Shown here: piece by piece, positions 45,483 through 56,749 of the stretch | Numbering within the stretch: position 1 is the stretch's first letter | How the letters are laid out: every line of letters begins with the position of its first letter | Origin: Marinilactibacillus piezotolerans | GTDB taxonomy: Bacteria > Bacillota > Bacilli > Lactobacillales > Carnobacteriaceae_A | Direction: 5' to 3' | Assembly (NCBI RefSeq): GCF_900169305.1 | Contig: NZ_FWDP01000003.1 | Location: forward strand, 62,001 to 126,000 | DNA: 64,000 bases | Translations under genes and position numbers: made by a program | The notes under the pieces: model-generated | Told to the model about the DNA's origin: nothing | The model's database searches: none | Seen by the model: the letters and a program-made list of their open reading frames with translations, nothing else

Positions 45483-46379
45483 TTAACGCTTTTCTACGGC
45501 ATGTCCGCCAAATTGATTTCTTAATGAAGCCACCACTTTTCCGCTGAAAGAATCCTCTTCCAGTGAACGATTTCTCATCATCAGTGACAAAGCAATAACA
45601 GGAGCAGCTGTCTGCAGTTCCATGGCCGTCTCAACCGTCCATTTCCCTTCACCGGACGCTTGGACGACACCTTTGATTTCATCTAACTTCGGATCTTCTG
45701 AAAATGCATTTTCCATCAATTCCATCAGCCAGGAGCGGATTACTGAACCATTATTCCAGACACGCGCTACTTTTTCATGGTCAAAGTCATAGTCGCTTTT
45801 TTCTAAAATATCAAACCCTTCACTAATCGCTTGCATCATGCCGTATTCCACACCGTTATGCACCATTTTTAAAAAGTGTCCGCTGCCTGACTTTCCAGTA
45901 TATAAATACCCATTCTCTACTGAAATGTCTTTGAAAATCGGCTCGATCTGCTCAAAGACTTTCTGGTCGCCGCCGATCATTGTGCAAGCACCTCCCCGAG
46001 CGCCCTCCATACCGCCGCTTGTCCCTACATCTACATAAGAAACACCTTGATTTTTCAATGCTTCATATCTTCTGACTGTATCTTTGTAGTTGCTGTTTCC
46101 TCCATCAATCAGGACATCTCTTTCTGACAGAAGCGGTTTCAATTCATTGATCAGATTCTCTGTAATCTCACCTGCCGGCACCATCATCCAGACTATTTTC
46201 TGTTCTCCCAACAACTGTATAGCTTCTTCTGCAGACCCGGCAGGTTCCGCACCTTTTGCCGCTGCCTGTCTAACCGTTTCTGCATGAATGTCGTAAGCCA
46301 CTACTTCGTGTCCATGGTCTAATAAATTCTGCATCAAGTTCCAACCCATTTTCCCTAACCCTAATAATGCCAGTTTCAT
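45483..46379 (-). CDS. gnd: 6-phosphogluconate dehydrogenase, short (GndA/YqeC) type
   Basis: 298 residues, the short NAD-dependent class rather than the 470-residue form. Oxidatively decarboxylates 6-phosphogluconate to ribulose-5-phosphate. NAD loop LLGLGKMGWNLMQNLLDHGH, LIDGGNSNYKDT and KMVHNGVEYGMMQAISEG are characteristic. GGAGGA precedes the ATG. It is transcribed before gntK and divergently from an RpiR regulator. Confidence 0.92.
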   Translation of the reverse strand: MKLALLGLGKMGWNLMQNLLDHGHEVVAYDIHAETVRQAAAKGAEPAGSAEEAIQLLGEQKIVWMMVPAGEITENLINELKPLLSERDVLIDGGNSNYKDTVRRYEALKNQGVSYVDVGTSGGMEGARGGACTMIGGDQKVFEQIEPIFKDISVENGYLYTGKSGSGHFLKMVHNGVEYGMMQAISEGFDILEKSDYDFDHEKVARVWNNGSVIRSWLMELMENAFSEDPKLDEIKGVVQASGEGKWTVETAMELQTAAPVIALSLMMRNRSLEEDSFSGKVVASLRNQFGGHAVEKR

Positions 46380-46524
46380 AATTGATTCCTCCTAAAAAAT
46401 TTTATTTCGCAACAACAGTATACAAAAGAATTTTATTCCAAACAAGTAAATAACAGAAAAATATTTCTTCCAGCTGTCTTTTTATTTATAATAACCCTAA
46501 CGATAGTAAAGGAGCTGACGAGGT

Positions 46525-47379
46525 ATGCCGATTGAAAATCAAACCTGCAAAATGAGGATCCGCTCAATCTACGGAACTTTTAGTACAAAAGAAAAACGAT
46601 TAGCCGATTACATCTTGAATTACCCTGAAAAAATGATCCACGGGACCATCAGCCAAATTGCTGCAGAAACAGAACTGGCTGAATCGACCGTTTTTCGTTT
46701 CTGCAAAAGGATTGGATATAAAGGATTCCAGGCTATGAAGATTGCACTCGCTTCTGAACAGACCGAAGAATTTCCTGATATTCATGAACATATCTCTGCT
46801 GAAGATGATGAAAAAGCGGTTTTGAAAAAGGTCTTTCAGTCAAATATCAAAACGCTGGAAGATACATTGACCGTACTAGACGAGACAGCCTTTAAAAAAG
46901 CTGTTTCTGCTTTACTGGACTCAGACAGAATCGAATTGTTCGGCTTCGGTGGCTCGAATGTTATCGCTTTGGATGGATATCATAAATTTGTGCGGACCGG
47001 TCTGCCTGTCTCCACCCAGATCGATGCCCATATGCAGATGATGTCTGCTTCACAACTGACTGCCGGTGCAACAGCCATTCTAATTTCTCATACTGGTCAA
47101 TCAAAAGATATCCTGGAGCTGCTAGAAACCTTGCAGCACAATCAAGTGACCACCATCGGAGTTACCAGTTTCACTCAATCACCTTTAAGCCGTAAAGTCG
47201 ATATACCGTTATACACCCTATCAGAAGAAACCGATTATCGATCTGAGGCTTTAGCTTCGAGAATCGCTCAACTCAGCCTGCTGGATGCCCTCTATGTCAA
47301 CTTAATGATGCAGCTGGAAGAAAAAGGAACACACTCGCTTAAAAAAGTGCGTGAAGCTATTCAGAACCGCCGCATCTAA
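46525..47379 (+). CDS. MurR/RpiR-family regulator, probably of gluconate genes
   Basis: 284 residues. HTH region TISQIAAETELAESTVFRFC and SIS domain (about 125-260; ELFGFGGSNVIALDGYHKF, ILISHTGQSKDILELL). It is divergent from gnd-gntK, with a shared 145-bp intergenic region containing AGAAA-N4-TTTCT (46455-46468), a possible operator. The likely effector is 6-phosphogluconate. Confidence 0.88.
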   Translation: MPIENQTCKMRIRSIYGTFSTKEKRLADYILNYPEKMIHGTISQIAAETELAESTVFRFCKRIGYKGFQAMKIALASEQTEEFPDIHEHISAEDDEKAVLKKVFQSNIKTLEDTLTVLDETAFKKAVSALLDSDRIELFGFGGSNVIALDGYHKFVRTGLPVSTQIDAHMQMMSASQLTAGATAILISHTGQSKDILELLETLQHNQVTTIGVTSFTQSPLSRKVDIPLYTLSEETDYRSEALASRIAQLSLLDALYVNLMMQLEEKGTHSLKKVREAIQNRRI

Positions 47380-47440
47380 TGGACTGATTAGCGATATACT
47401 GACCAACCTGAAACTCTTCACATTAGAAAGGAGACCCTGA

Positions 47441-48196
47441 ATGATTGACTTGAGTAAATTGACAGCGGGGAAAAAACTGACTTCCTTGGAAAAAGAAATT
47501 CTGCAGTATTTCATACAGCATATGGACACTGTACAAGAAATGGGTGTCCGGACAGTCGCTAAAGAAACCTTTACTTCTCCCGCTTCTGTCATCCGATTAT
47601 CCAAAAAGCTGGGTTACTCCGGTTTTACGGACATGTACTACTCACTGCTGCCGCTAGTTAAGAAAGCTGAATATGATCCGGAAACAGAAGGCAGCTCTTT
47701 ACTGTCTGCAGATTATCCATCATTATTCAATCAGACTTCTCCGGAGCTCTGTCAGCAGTTTATCGACCATGTGTTGCTGTTGAAACAGAAGTACATTTTC
47801 ATCTACGCTACCGGATTCTCTCAAATTGCGGCTGAGTATATTTACAAGAAATTGCTTGTTTTGGGCCGAAAAGCCATCTTTGCCAGCGGATCAGATTCAG
47901 TTGGTGTTTTTGAAAATAATCTGGATGATATCGGTGCTATGATCGTGGTTTCTAAATCTGGAGAAACAGAGCAAGTCTATCAAAAGCTGAAAAAAGCCGT
48001 CGAAGCCGAAATATATACGGTCGCCTTTACAAAGGAAGCAGAGAATCGAATCGGCAGTTTGGCAGAATTAAATATTAAAGTTCATGATGCTCATCAGCTG
48101 GATGACCGCAATATGCTCCCGAACTTCTTTTTTCCTGGTGTTCTCTTCTCTTTTGAATTGATTATAGAACAATACTTGAATCCATTAAATCAATAA
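47441..48196 (+). CDS. MurR/RpiR-family regulator, maltose system 2
   Basis: 251 residues. HTH (GVRTVAKETFTSPASVIRLS, KLGYSGFTDMYYSL) and SIS domain (FIYATGFSQIAAEYIYKK, VVSKSGETEQVYQKL). It lies 151 bp upstream of malP copy 2 in the same direction and is presumably its regulator, as the 42528-43292 gene is for system 1. Confidence 0.88.
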   Translation: MIDLSKLTAGKKLTSLEKEILQYFIQHMDTVQEMGVRTVAKETFTSPASVIRLSKKLGYSGFTDMYYSLLPLVKKAEYDPETEGSSLLSADYPSLFNQTSPELCQQFIDHVLLLKQKYIFIYATGFSQIAAEYIYKKLLVLGRKAIFASGSDSVGVFENNLDDIGAMIVVSKSGETEQVYQKLKKAVEAEIYTVAFTKEAENRIGSLAELNIKVHDAHQLDDRNMLPNFFFPGVLFSFELIIEQYLNPLNQ

Positions 48197-48254
48197 TCCA
48201 CCTTTGAAACTTGTTTCTGAATCAGGAAACAAGTTTCTTATCGTTGTAAAACGA

Positions 48255-48283
48255 TTACATTATAACCGCTTACACGTTATACT
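48255..48283 (+). promoter_or_regulatory. malP copy 2 promoter with embedded cre
   Basis: TTACAT (48255-48260), 17 bp, TATACT (48278-48283). The minus-strand TGTAAGCGGTTATA (48274-48261), 13 of 14 to the cre consensus, occupies the spacer, so CcpA binding would block polymerase. Confidence 0.6.
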
Positions 48284-48347
48284 GTGGTTACATTAATTCA
48301 TTCGCAAGTCGTTACTGGATGATAATCATTGTATTGGAGGAGAAAAA

Positions 48348-49955
48348 ATGAAAGATCAATTGATGAATGGGATGCAGCGTTTTGCTAAAGCGATGTTTAT
48401 TCCCGTATTGATTCTGCCGATTGCAGGTTTATTGATTGCAATAGGGAATTTATTTACAAATGCTCAACTGATTGAGTTTCTGCCCTTTTTAGATAATCCA
48501 ATCACCATGGGCTTCGGATCCGTCTTGTCTGGTTCACTCGTTTCTATCTTAACGAACTTAGGACTCATATTCTGTGTGGGGATCGCTGTCGGTTTAGCAA
48601 ATAAGAAAAAAGCTGAAGCAGGATTTACCGCTCTTTTAGGATTCTTAGTCTTTATCTATGCCATGAACAACTTCTTATCTTTTAATGAAATGCTGGTAGA
48701 TCCCCAAGCGCTTCAAGGTACAGGACAAGCAATGGTTCTAGGTGTTCAAGTTTTAGATATGGGCGTGTTCCTCGGAATTATTCTGGGTGTTGTCGTCGCT
48801 TTGGTACACAACAAATTTGCTGAGATTGAATTTGACAATGCTTTTCAAATTTACGGCGGCTCTCGTTTTGTCTTTATTGTACTGATTCCAATCGTTGTGC
48901 TCGCTGCGATATTAATGAGTTATATCTGGCCAGTTGTACAATCAGGGATTGATGCAACCGGAACATTTATCAATCAGGCTGGAAACTTCGGCTTGTTCCT
49001 ATACGGTACACTCGAACGTTTACTCATCCCAACTGGATTACATCACTTGGTCTACACTCCTTTCTTATACACTTCTCTTGGTGGTGTTGCAGAAGTCGGC
49101 GGTGAAGTGTTTGAAGGTGCTCGTAACATTTACTTTGCAGAAATCGCTGATCCAGCTGGCGGGTTATTGAATCCAAGTGTCATCTGGGATGCTCGCGGTA
49201 TTTCTAAAATGTTTGGACTTCTTGGTGCCTGTTTAGCGATGTATCACACAGCCAAGCCTGAGAATAAAGCAAAAGCGAAAGCGATTCTGATTCCAGCTGT
49301 CTTTACCTCATTTATTGCTGGTGTTACTGAACCAATTGAATTTTCATTTATGTTTATTGCTCCAGTCTTATTCGTTATTCACTCTGTGTTGAGCGGACTG
49401 AGTATGGTCGCGTTGAATATCTTAGGTGCAAGAGCCATTGGACCAAATGGATTTATTGACTTCTTGCTTTACAATCTCCCTCTTGGAATCGAAAGGACAA
49501 GGTGGCCGCTGTTCATAGTCGTTGGGATTGCCTTTTTCGTCATCTACTACTTGACCTTCAGGTTTATGATTACAAAATTCAAGTATAAAACAATTGGTCG
49601 AGAAGATTCAGTCCAGGATACAAAACTTTATTCTAAAAAAGACTATCAAGCTGCTAAATCAGGACAACTGGTCGAAACCGTTACCGGAGACCGAGATGCC
49701 GAAACTGGTTCAGCTCCGGTTATTGTTCAGGCATTAGGCGGACCGGATAACATTGATACCATCACCAATTGCTACACCCGTTTAAGATTGATTTTAAAAG
49801 ACCCGGCATTAGTCGATGAACAAACCTTGCGGACTGACACAGGTGCCAGTGGTGTCATTGTAAAAGATCATAATGTGCAAGTCGTCTACGGTCTGCAAGT
49901 AAACAGCGTCCGCAGATCAGTCGAAAATTATCTAGGTCGAGACCCGGAAGAATAA
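48348..49955 (+). CDS. malP: PTS alpha-glucoside/maltose EIICB component, copy 2
   Basis: 535 residues, the same domain order as copy 1. EIIC has RLLIPTGLHHLVYTPF and AGVTEPIEFSFMFIAP; EIIB has the phospho-Cys in TITNCYTRLRLILKD. Membrane permease that phosphorylates its sugar during uptake. It is followed by a GH4 phospho-glucosidase after 28 bp, one operon. It differs enough from copy 1 to suggest another alpha-glucoside as preferred substrate. Confidence 0.92.
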   Translation: MKDQLMNGMQRFAKAMFIPVLILPIAGLLIAIGNLFTNAQLIEFLPFLDNPITMGFGSVLSGSLVSILTNLGLIFCVGIAVGLANKKKAEAGFTALLGFLVFIYAMNNFLSFNEMLVDPQALQGTGQAMVLGVQVLDMGVFLGIILGVVVALVHNKFAEIEFDNAFQIYGGSRFVFIVLIPIVVLAAILMSYIWPVVQSGIDATGTFINQAGNFGLFLYGTLERLLIPTGLHHLVYTPFLYTSLGGVAEVGGEVFEGARNIYFAEIADPAGGLLNPSVIWDARGISKMFGLLGACLAMYHTAKPENKAKAKAILIPAVFTSFIAGVTEPIEFSFMFIAPVLFVIHSVLSGLSMVALNILGARAIGPNGFIDFLLYNLPLGIERTRWPLFIVVGIAFFVIYYLTFRFMITKFKYKTIGREDSVQDTKLYSKKDYQAAKSGQLVETVTGDRDAETGSAPVIVQALGGPDNIDTITNCYTRLRLILKDPALVDEQTLRTDTGASGVIVKDHNVQVVYGLQVNSVRRSVENYLGRDPEE

Positions 49956-49983
49956 ATTTCAAAATAAGGAAGGAAAGATTTAA

Positions 49984-51312
<1,329 letters not shown>

Positions 51313-51338
51313 ACTCTGAAATTTCAGCCAATACAAAT

Positions 51339-51387
51339 GCCATTCCACTCATCCAGTTATGAACTGGGTGCCGGAATGGCTTTTTTC
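51339..51387. terminator. Terminator between malA copy 2 and the amidohydrolase gene
   Basis: GCCATTCC (51339-51346) pairs with GGAATGGC (51373-51380); an inner CCAGTT/AACTGG stem follows, with TTTTTTC on the plus strand. It separates convergent genes. Confidence 0.9.
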
Positions 51388-51391
51388 TTTA

Positions 51392-52708
51392 TCAAAGACG
51401 TTCTTTTGCTTTAACCGTAAATTCTTTCATCTGTTCAGCCAAATTCTGACGGAGTTCAGCTATACTTCGATCCATCAGCACTTTATCTTTGACTGTTCTT
51501 TTTCCGTTTATAAACACATCCTGTACATTACCGGCATTCGCTGAGTAAACCAGCGCTGCATAGGGATCGAACAGCGGAAACATATTGACCGAACAGGTCT
51601 CTACCAGTACGATGTCAGCCTTTTTCCCAGACTCCAGTGAACCAATCTGGTTTTCCATCCCCAGTACTCTGGCTCCGCCCATGGTAGCCAGTTCCACAAT
51701 TTCACTAGCTGGAAAAGCACCGCGGTCTTTGAGTTCTGTTTTATGAAAATTCGCAAACAGTTTCATCTGAGTGAATAAGTCCAGCGTGTTGCCGCTGCTT
51801 GGACCATCCGTCCCTAAGCCGACCGGTATCTGTTTATCCAGCAGGTCTGAGATTCGCGCTACCCCTTTCGCCGACTTGGTGTTCGCTCCAATGCAATGTG
51901 CCACTTTTACGTGATGCTTTTTCAGCAAATCAATATCCTGATCTGTTAAATGGATACAGTGGGCGGCCACCAGTCTTTCGCTCAATGCACCAATACTGTC
52001 AAGAAATTCGACCGAAGTCATATCGAGTGTATCGCGAAAATGATCTAATTCATAATCCATTTCAGCTACATGCATTGTTAGTGGAATCTGATATTGTTCA
52101 GATAATCGTACAGCTTCTTTGAGCGCTTCCGGACTATTCGTGTTGGGTGCATGCGGTGCGATGGCTGGTGTGATCAGTTCGTGATTCAGCCATTTCGGAA
52201 TAAAAGATTGAGCATAGTCCAAGCCTCCATGTGCAGTATCTGCATCGCAGGTTGGAAAATCAATTACAGTCTCTCCAAGAATAGCCCTGGAGCCCATTTC
52301 ATCCGTTGCTTGTGCTAAGGCATCTTCAAAGTAGTACATATCCATAAATGTCGTTACGCCGGCGAGCTGCATTTCTGCGATAGCGTACTTCCCACTATGA
52401 TACGCCAGTTCTTCCGTCATACATTCCTGCTCCAATGGAAACAGAAAGCGGCGCAGACGATCAGGATAGTCATCTCCGAGAGAACGAAACGGGATCATGC
52501 CAATGTGAGTATGCGTGTTGACCATTCCCGGCATGGCAATTGCTTGTTTACCATCAACGATTTCTTCAACGGCTTTTTCATCAGGTGCATGTTCCATACC
52601 TCCCACTGCATCAATCATATTGTCTGCTATCATGATATACCCATTTGGATATTCTGTCTTTTCAGCATCCATTGTCAGAACATGAACATTTTTTATTAAC
52701 TTCTTCAT
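51392..52708 (-). CDS. Amidohydrolase, MTA/SAH-deaminase-like
   Basis: 438 residues, metal-dependent amidohydrolase fold. Metal ligands in GMVNTHTHIGM, His in MHVAEMDYE, AAHCIHL and GLGTDGPSSGNT. This pattern fits the TrzN/MtaD group, which deaminates adenosine derivatives, guanine or related rings. Its ATG overlaps the adenine deaminase stop by 4 bp, so both enzymes are coupled. The substrate is probably a purine or S-adenosyl-derived compound (inference). Confidence 0.88.
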   Translation of the reverse strand: MKKLIKNVHVLTMDAEKTEYPNGYIMIADNMIDAVGGMEHAPDEKAVEEIVDGKQAIAMPGMVNTHTHIGMIPFRSLGDDYPDRLRRFLFPLEQECMTEELAYHSGKYAIAEMQLAGVTTFMDMYYFEDALAQATDEMGSRAILGETVIDFPTCDADTAHGGLDYAQSFIPKWLNHELITPAIAPHAPNTNSPEALKEAVRLSEQYQIPLTMHVAEMDYELDHFRDTLDMTSVEFLDSIGALSERLVAAHCIHLTDQDIDLLKKHHVKVAHCIGANTKSAKGVARISDLLDKQIPVGLGTDGPSSGNTLDLFTQMKLFANFHKTELKDRGAFPASEIVELATMGGARVLGMENQIGSLESGKKADIVLVETCSVNMFPLFDPYAALVYSANAGNVQDVFINGKRTVKDKVLMDRSIAELRQNLAEQMKEFTVKAKERL

Positions 52709-54411
52709 CGGATCTCCTCAATTAACGGTATTTTTTCTTGGGTACGGACATCGAACATACCCTGATCAGTGATTTTAAGTGCTGGGGAAACGGGTAAAGA
52801 CAGTGTGGAAAATGACATCACTTCATTTGTGTTCACATATCCCAGGTCCTTCATTGCTTGTCGTACTTCCTTGATCTGTTGGCCCGTCACTTCGATCGGT
52901 GCATCTGTGATAATACCGCCGATCGGAAGCGGGCAGCATCCAGTCAAGGAACCTTCTTTCGTCACAACGTAGCCGCCCTGCAGTTCAAGTACCTTATGCT
53001 GCGCCAGCAAGATATCTTCTGCCGACGTTCCCACAACCATAAGATTATGATGATCATGAGCCCATGTTGTGGCAATCGCACCTTTTTCAGTCAGTGCATT
53101 TTCTACCAGTCCAAAACTAATCTGTCCGTTCTGTCCATAGCGCTCCATAACCAGAATTAATGCCAGCCCACTCGCCGCCCAATCCAATCGGCCATCCCGA
53201 ATCGGTACTGTTCGCTGAACGTGTTCCGTAAAAGTCCCTTTCTCCTGAATACGAATCACATTACAAAGCGCTTCATTCCCCTCAGCATGAATCTCCAGGT
53301 CTTCTGCTTCGAGTTTTTTGCAATCGACTGAATGATAAAAATGAGCTGGGAAACCCGGTTTTTCTTTGGGGTACTTAAACGGATCTCCTTTTTGATGTTT
53401 CAGTTGTCCATTTTTATACACTTCTGAGATGGTCCATTCTGTTAAATCATCCAACAAGATAAAATCAGCCTTCAACCCTGCCGCAATAGCCCCCCGATCC
53501 TGAAATCCCATCCGTCGAGCTGGTGTATATGTACTGATATAAATGGCTTGTTCAAGCGGCATCCCGCAATCTACCGCCAATTTGAGATTCGCATTCAAAT
53601 GCCCGTCTAATAAGTCATCTGCAATGACGTCATCTGTCACTAAGGCGGTATATTCATACAATTGATGTTGATCAATCATTCTTATATTTTCTGGATTGAT
53701 AGACTTTTTCTGCAATTCAATAAACATGCCGCTGCTGACTTTTTCGTAAATGGATTCTGGTGTCTGTTGCGTATGATCCGCTGTAATCCCAGCAAACTGA
53801 TATCTGGCTAAATCGATTCCAGACACGCGAGGAACATGACCTTCGATCGGAAGAAAAGGGTGTGTCTGCTGGGTTTCATTCAGAATTTGACGAATCAGCG
53901 AGTCAGGTTCACTGACAATACCTTTGAAATTCATCGCTTCTCCTAGCGCAATGATTTGTGGAGATGACAATAATTCTCGAACTTCCTCCAATTCAATTTT
54001 ACCGCCGGTTGTTTCCATTTCAGCAGTTGTGGAAGGTACAGAAGACGGGATAGCATAAAAGATATCCATTTCGGTCTCTTCAGCTAAGAAGGACTCTATG
54101 CCTTCCATTCCGAAGACATTTGCAATTTCATGTGAATCTGCTACGATCGTCGTTACACCGTTCGCTAACCCAGCTCCAGAAAAAATAGAAGGCGACGTCA
54201 TCGAACTTTCAATATGCATATGAATATCAATCAACCCTGGAACCATGTACTTCCCACTGGCATCCAGCACTTGAACAGGTGCTGAATCTTCCAAATCCAT
54301 TAAGCCGACATAGAAGAATTTTCCCTCTGATACAGCTGCATGTTTTCTTTCAAATTTTTTCAAGAAGCTATTATAAACTTCTGCATTTTTGATGAGTAGA
54401 TCTATCTTCAT
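52705..54411 (-). CDS. ade: Adenine deaminase
   Basis: 568 residues. Converts adenine to hypoxanthine. PGLIDIHMHIESSM carries the first metal His pair, VADSHEIANVFG and EGHVPRVSG further active-site residues; the C-terminal domain has ATTWAHDHHNLMVVG and GSLTGCCPLPIGGI, typical of bacterial Ade. The ATG at 54411 is preferred over a GTG 12 nt upstream inside the AGGAGTGA site. It lies downstream of an ABC transporter with a PurBox promoter, after a terminator. Confidence 0.94.
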   Translation of the reverse strand: MKIDLLIKNAEVYNSFLKKFERKHAAVSEGKFFYVGLMDLEDSAPVQVLDASGKYMVPGLIDIHMHIESSMTSPSIFSGAGLANGVTTIVADSHEIANVFGMEGIESFLAEETEMDIFYAIPSSVPSTTAEMETTGGKIELEEVRELLSSPQIIALGEAMNFKGIVSEPDSLIRQILNETQQTHPFLPIEGHVPRVSGIDLARYQFAGITADHTQQTPESIYEKVSSGMFIELQKKSINPENIRMIDQHQLYEYTALVTDDVIADDLLDGHLNANLKLAVDCGMPLEQAIYISTYTPARRMGFQDRGAIAAGLKADFILLDDLTEWTISEVYKNGQLKHQKGDPFKYPKEKPGFPAHFYHSVDCKKLEAEDLEIHAEGNEALCNVIRIQEKGTFTEHVQRTVPIRDGRLDWAASGLALILVMERYGQNGQISFGLVENALTEKGAIATTWAHDHHNLMVVGTSAEDILLAQHKVLELQGGYVVTKEGSLTGCCPLPIGGIITDAPIEVTGQQIKEVRQAMKDLGYVNTNEVMSFSTLSLPVSPALKITDQGMFDVRTQEKIPLIEEIR

Positions 54412-54520
54412 TAATCCTGTCACTCCTGCCTGAATCTTAATTACCTTTCAATAACTGCTTTCTAAAACAGCCCCAGCTCCTATCCGTTCATCATTGAGCC
54501 AGTGTTTAGAGCGTTTTCTA

Positions 54521-54556
54521 AAAAAAGAGGTTGGAACAGTTGTCCCAGCCTCTTTT
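54521..54556 (-). terminator. Terminator after the transporter binding-protein gene
   Basis: On the minus strand AAAAGAGGCTGGGAC pairs with GTTCCAACCTCTTTT, followed by a T-run. Adenine deaminase therefore needs read-through or its own promoter in 54424-54520. Confidence 0.82.
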
Positions 54557-54566
54557 GAATAAATGT

Positions 54567-55616
54567 TTATTGATTGAGTGTTCTGTTCCACTCGTTGATC
54601 CAGTCTTCTAAATGAGCATTTACAAAAGTGTAATCGATTGGCTGAGTACGTTCTGCAATCGCTCCATAAGTTTTGTTCTCTGCCACTTCATCACTCAGTT
54701 CAACATCTGCATTTGTCGGTGCTTCATTTAAAGATTCAGCTGTGACTGTTTGCAACTCTTCGCTGATTCTCCAGTTGATGAATTCGTAAGCTAATTCTTT
54801 GTTTTCAGAATTGACGTTGACATTGACTGTATTGAAGTTTCCGTAAGTACCAGACTCTGGAACAACGTATTGTACGTCTGGGTTAGCTTCTGAGATGATT
54901 GGAACAGCAAAATCACCGATTACAGCTGCCACAACTTCTCCAGATTGGAACATGTTTACTAGGTCAGATGACTTGCTGTATGTTTTGACGATATTAGGCG
55001 ATAATTCTTTGATACCTTCCATTGCCGCTGTACCTTCATCCTCTGCAATATCGACTCCTTTATAGTCGCTGGCTACATGCAGCATTGCCGGACCAAAAGT
55101 CGTTGCAATATCTGGAACAGAGATTTTTCCTTCTAATGATGGATCCCATAAATCTGACCATTCATCGATCGTCATACCAGCAGCTTCCTCATTGTAAATG
55201 ATTCCGATACTATTGACTGTATAAGCAGGACCAGAACCATCTGCAGAAAGTTCTTTCGCACTGTTGATCAACTGATCCATGTTCGGTACTTTAGCGGCAT
55301 CCAGTTCTTCAAACAGGCCTTCTTCTACCCCTTTAGCGGCATTAGACTGAGAAATATCCAGAATATCGATTGTCGTATTGCCGTTATTAGAGAATTTAGT
55401 ATAGCGTTCAGAACTGGTTCCAGTCTCTACAACGATATCGACGTTGTGCTCTTCTTCAAATGGTGCGAAAATATCTTCCTGCATAACATCTTCACTTAAC
55501 CCGAATGTTGAAATGACTAATTCCTGTTTTTCTTCTCCTGTTGCATTGCTGCCGCAAGCAGCTAATACTGCAGCACTCATTAATGATAACCCAGCTAACT
55601 GAACCTTTTTGTTCAT
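54567..55616 (-). CDS. ABC transporter substrate-binding lipoprotein (PotD/AfuA-like)
   Basis: 349 residues. Lipoprotein signal with lipobox LAAC (Cys21), then a periplasmic-binding fold of the spermidine/iron family: VISTFGLSEDVMQED near the N-terminus, IDILDISQSNAAKG, YTVNSIGIIYNEEAAGMT and NVNSENKELAYEFINWRIS. The family binds polyamines, Fe(III), thiamine or phosphonates, so the ligand is not fixed by homology. PurBox control and the downstream deaminases argue for a purine-type ligand. Confidence 0.88.
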   Translation of the reverse strand: MNKKVQLAGLSLMSAAVLAACGSNATGEEKQELVISTFGLSEDVMQEDIFAPFEEEHNVDIVVETGTSSERYTKFSNNGNTTIDILDISQSNAAKGVEEGLFEELDAAKVPNMDQLINSAKELSADGSGPAYTVNSIGIIYNEEAAGMTIDEWSDLWDPSLEGKISVPDIATTFGPAMLHVASDYKGVDIAEDEGTAAMEGIKELSPNIVKTYSKSSDLVNMFQSGEVVAAVIGDFAVPIISEANPDVQYVVPESGTYGNFNTVNVNVNSENKELAYEFINWRISEELQTVTAESLNEAPTNADVELSDEVAENKTYGAIAERTQPIDYTFVNAHLEDWINEWNRTLNQ

Positions 55617-55651
55617 TTTGAATATCCCCTTTTTTATTTTTATTGTATTTG

Positions 55652-56692
55652 TTAAACCAAAATCAGTTTTTCTTCTGAAATATACAGAGACACTTCATCT
55701 CCAGATGTATAAGTCGTTTCGTCACTGTCTTGCACTAATAATTTGCCAATCGGTGTCTCTACCTCATACTGATAACTTTTTCCTAAGAATGTTCGTACTT
55801 TAACGGTTCCAGGTATCGTATTGACTGCTGGACCAGATTGCTTACTTAAAATGGTGATATCTTCAGGTCGAATTGTTCCGACTTTTTGTGTAGTTTCCCA
55901 AGTATGAGCGGTTTTAAATAGACTGCCATCTCCTGCTGCATAAGTATGGTCATCCACAAGTGTCAAATCAAAAAAGTTTTCGAATCCGATAAACCGTGCC
56001 ACAAACTCTGTTTTCGGATGGTTATAAATGACTTCCGGTGTATCAAATTGTTCAATCACTCCCTGATTCATGACCGCTACTTTATCAGAAATAGAGAAAC
56101 ACTCTTCCTGATCATGCGTTACGAATACAGAAGTGATTCCCAGACGCTGCTGGATTTTTTTAATTTCAAGCCGCATATTGATCCGCAGCTTTGCATCCAA
56201 GTTGCTCAGCGGTTCATCCAGCAACAGCAGTTTTGGTTCAATGACCAAAGCTCTGGCTAACGCTACACGTTGTCTTTGTCCTCCTGAAAGTTGTTTGGGA
56301 TAGCGATCTGCATAATCAGCCAGCCCGGTCACTTCCAGCATTTCCATCACCTTTTTATGAATCGTTTCTTTGGATTCTTTTCGCAGCTTCAAGCCGAATC
56401 CAACATTTTCTTTTATCGTCAAGTGAGGAAACAGTGCATAACTTTGAAAAACCATCCCAAAGTTTCTTTTATGCACAGGAACTTTTGTAAGATTAGCGCC
56501 GTCTACTGAGAATGCTCCATCGTTTGGCTCAATCAGACCTGCGATTACACGCAATGTTGTTGTCTTCCCGCATCCTGATGGTCCTAACAGAGACACTAAC
56601 TCTCCTTTTTCAATAGATAAGTTCAAGTCTTTTAAAATATTATTCTTTCCATCATATGAAACTCGAATATCTTCTAAGTCAACGAATGACAT
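55652..56692 (-). CDS. ABC transporter ATP-binding protein (PotA-like)
   Basis: 346 residues. Walker A LLGPSGCGKTT, signature LSGGQRQRVALARAL, Walker B LLLLDEPLSNLDAKLR, switch SVFVTHDQEECF, then a C-terminal TOBE-type domain (about 270-346) as in PotA/FbpC. The ATG at 56692 matches the family start; an upstream TTG would include the ribosome site. It energises the two permeases upstream. Confidence 0.92.
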   Translation of the reverse strand: MSFVDLEDIRVSYDGKNNILKDLNLSIEKGELVSLLGPSGCGKTTTLRVIAGLIEPNDGAFSVDGANLTKVPVHKRNFGMVFQSYALFPHLTIKENVGFGLKLRKESKETIHKKVMEMLEVTGLADYADRYPKQLSGGQRQRVALARALVIEPKLLLLDEPLSNLDAKLRINMRLEIKKIQQRLGITSVFVTHDQEECFSISDKVAVMNQGVIEQFDTPEVIYNHPKTEFVARFIGFENFFDLTLVDDHTYAAGDGSLFKTAHTWETTQKVGTIRPEDITILSKQSGPAVNTIPGTVKVRTFLGKSYQYEVETPIGKLLVQDSDETTYTSGDEVSLYISEEKLILV

Positions 56693-56749
56693 GTTTTTTA
56701 CTTCCTCCTTCAACTTCTAAACCAGTGCTCATTGTTTCAAGGGCTGTAT

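Noticed and set aside
48245-48260. cre site TTGTAAAACGATTACA upstream of malP copy 2
   Set aside because: It has one extra base between the half-sites. The 48261-48274 match fits the consensus better.
54424-54520. PurBox upstream of adenine deaminase (GTTCA at about 54486)
   Set aside because: Only a GTTCA core without the flanking consensus; no promoter at the expected distance.
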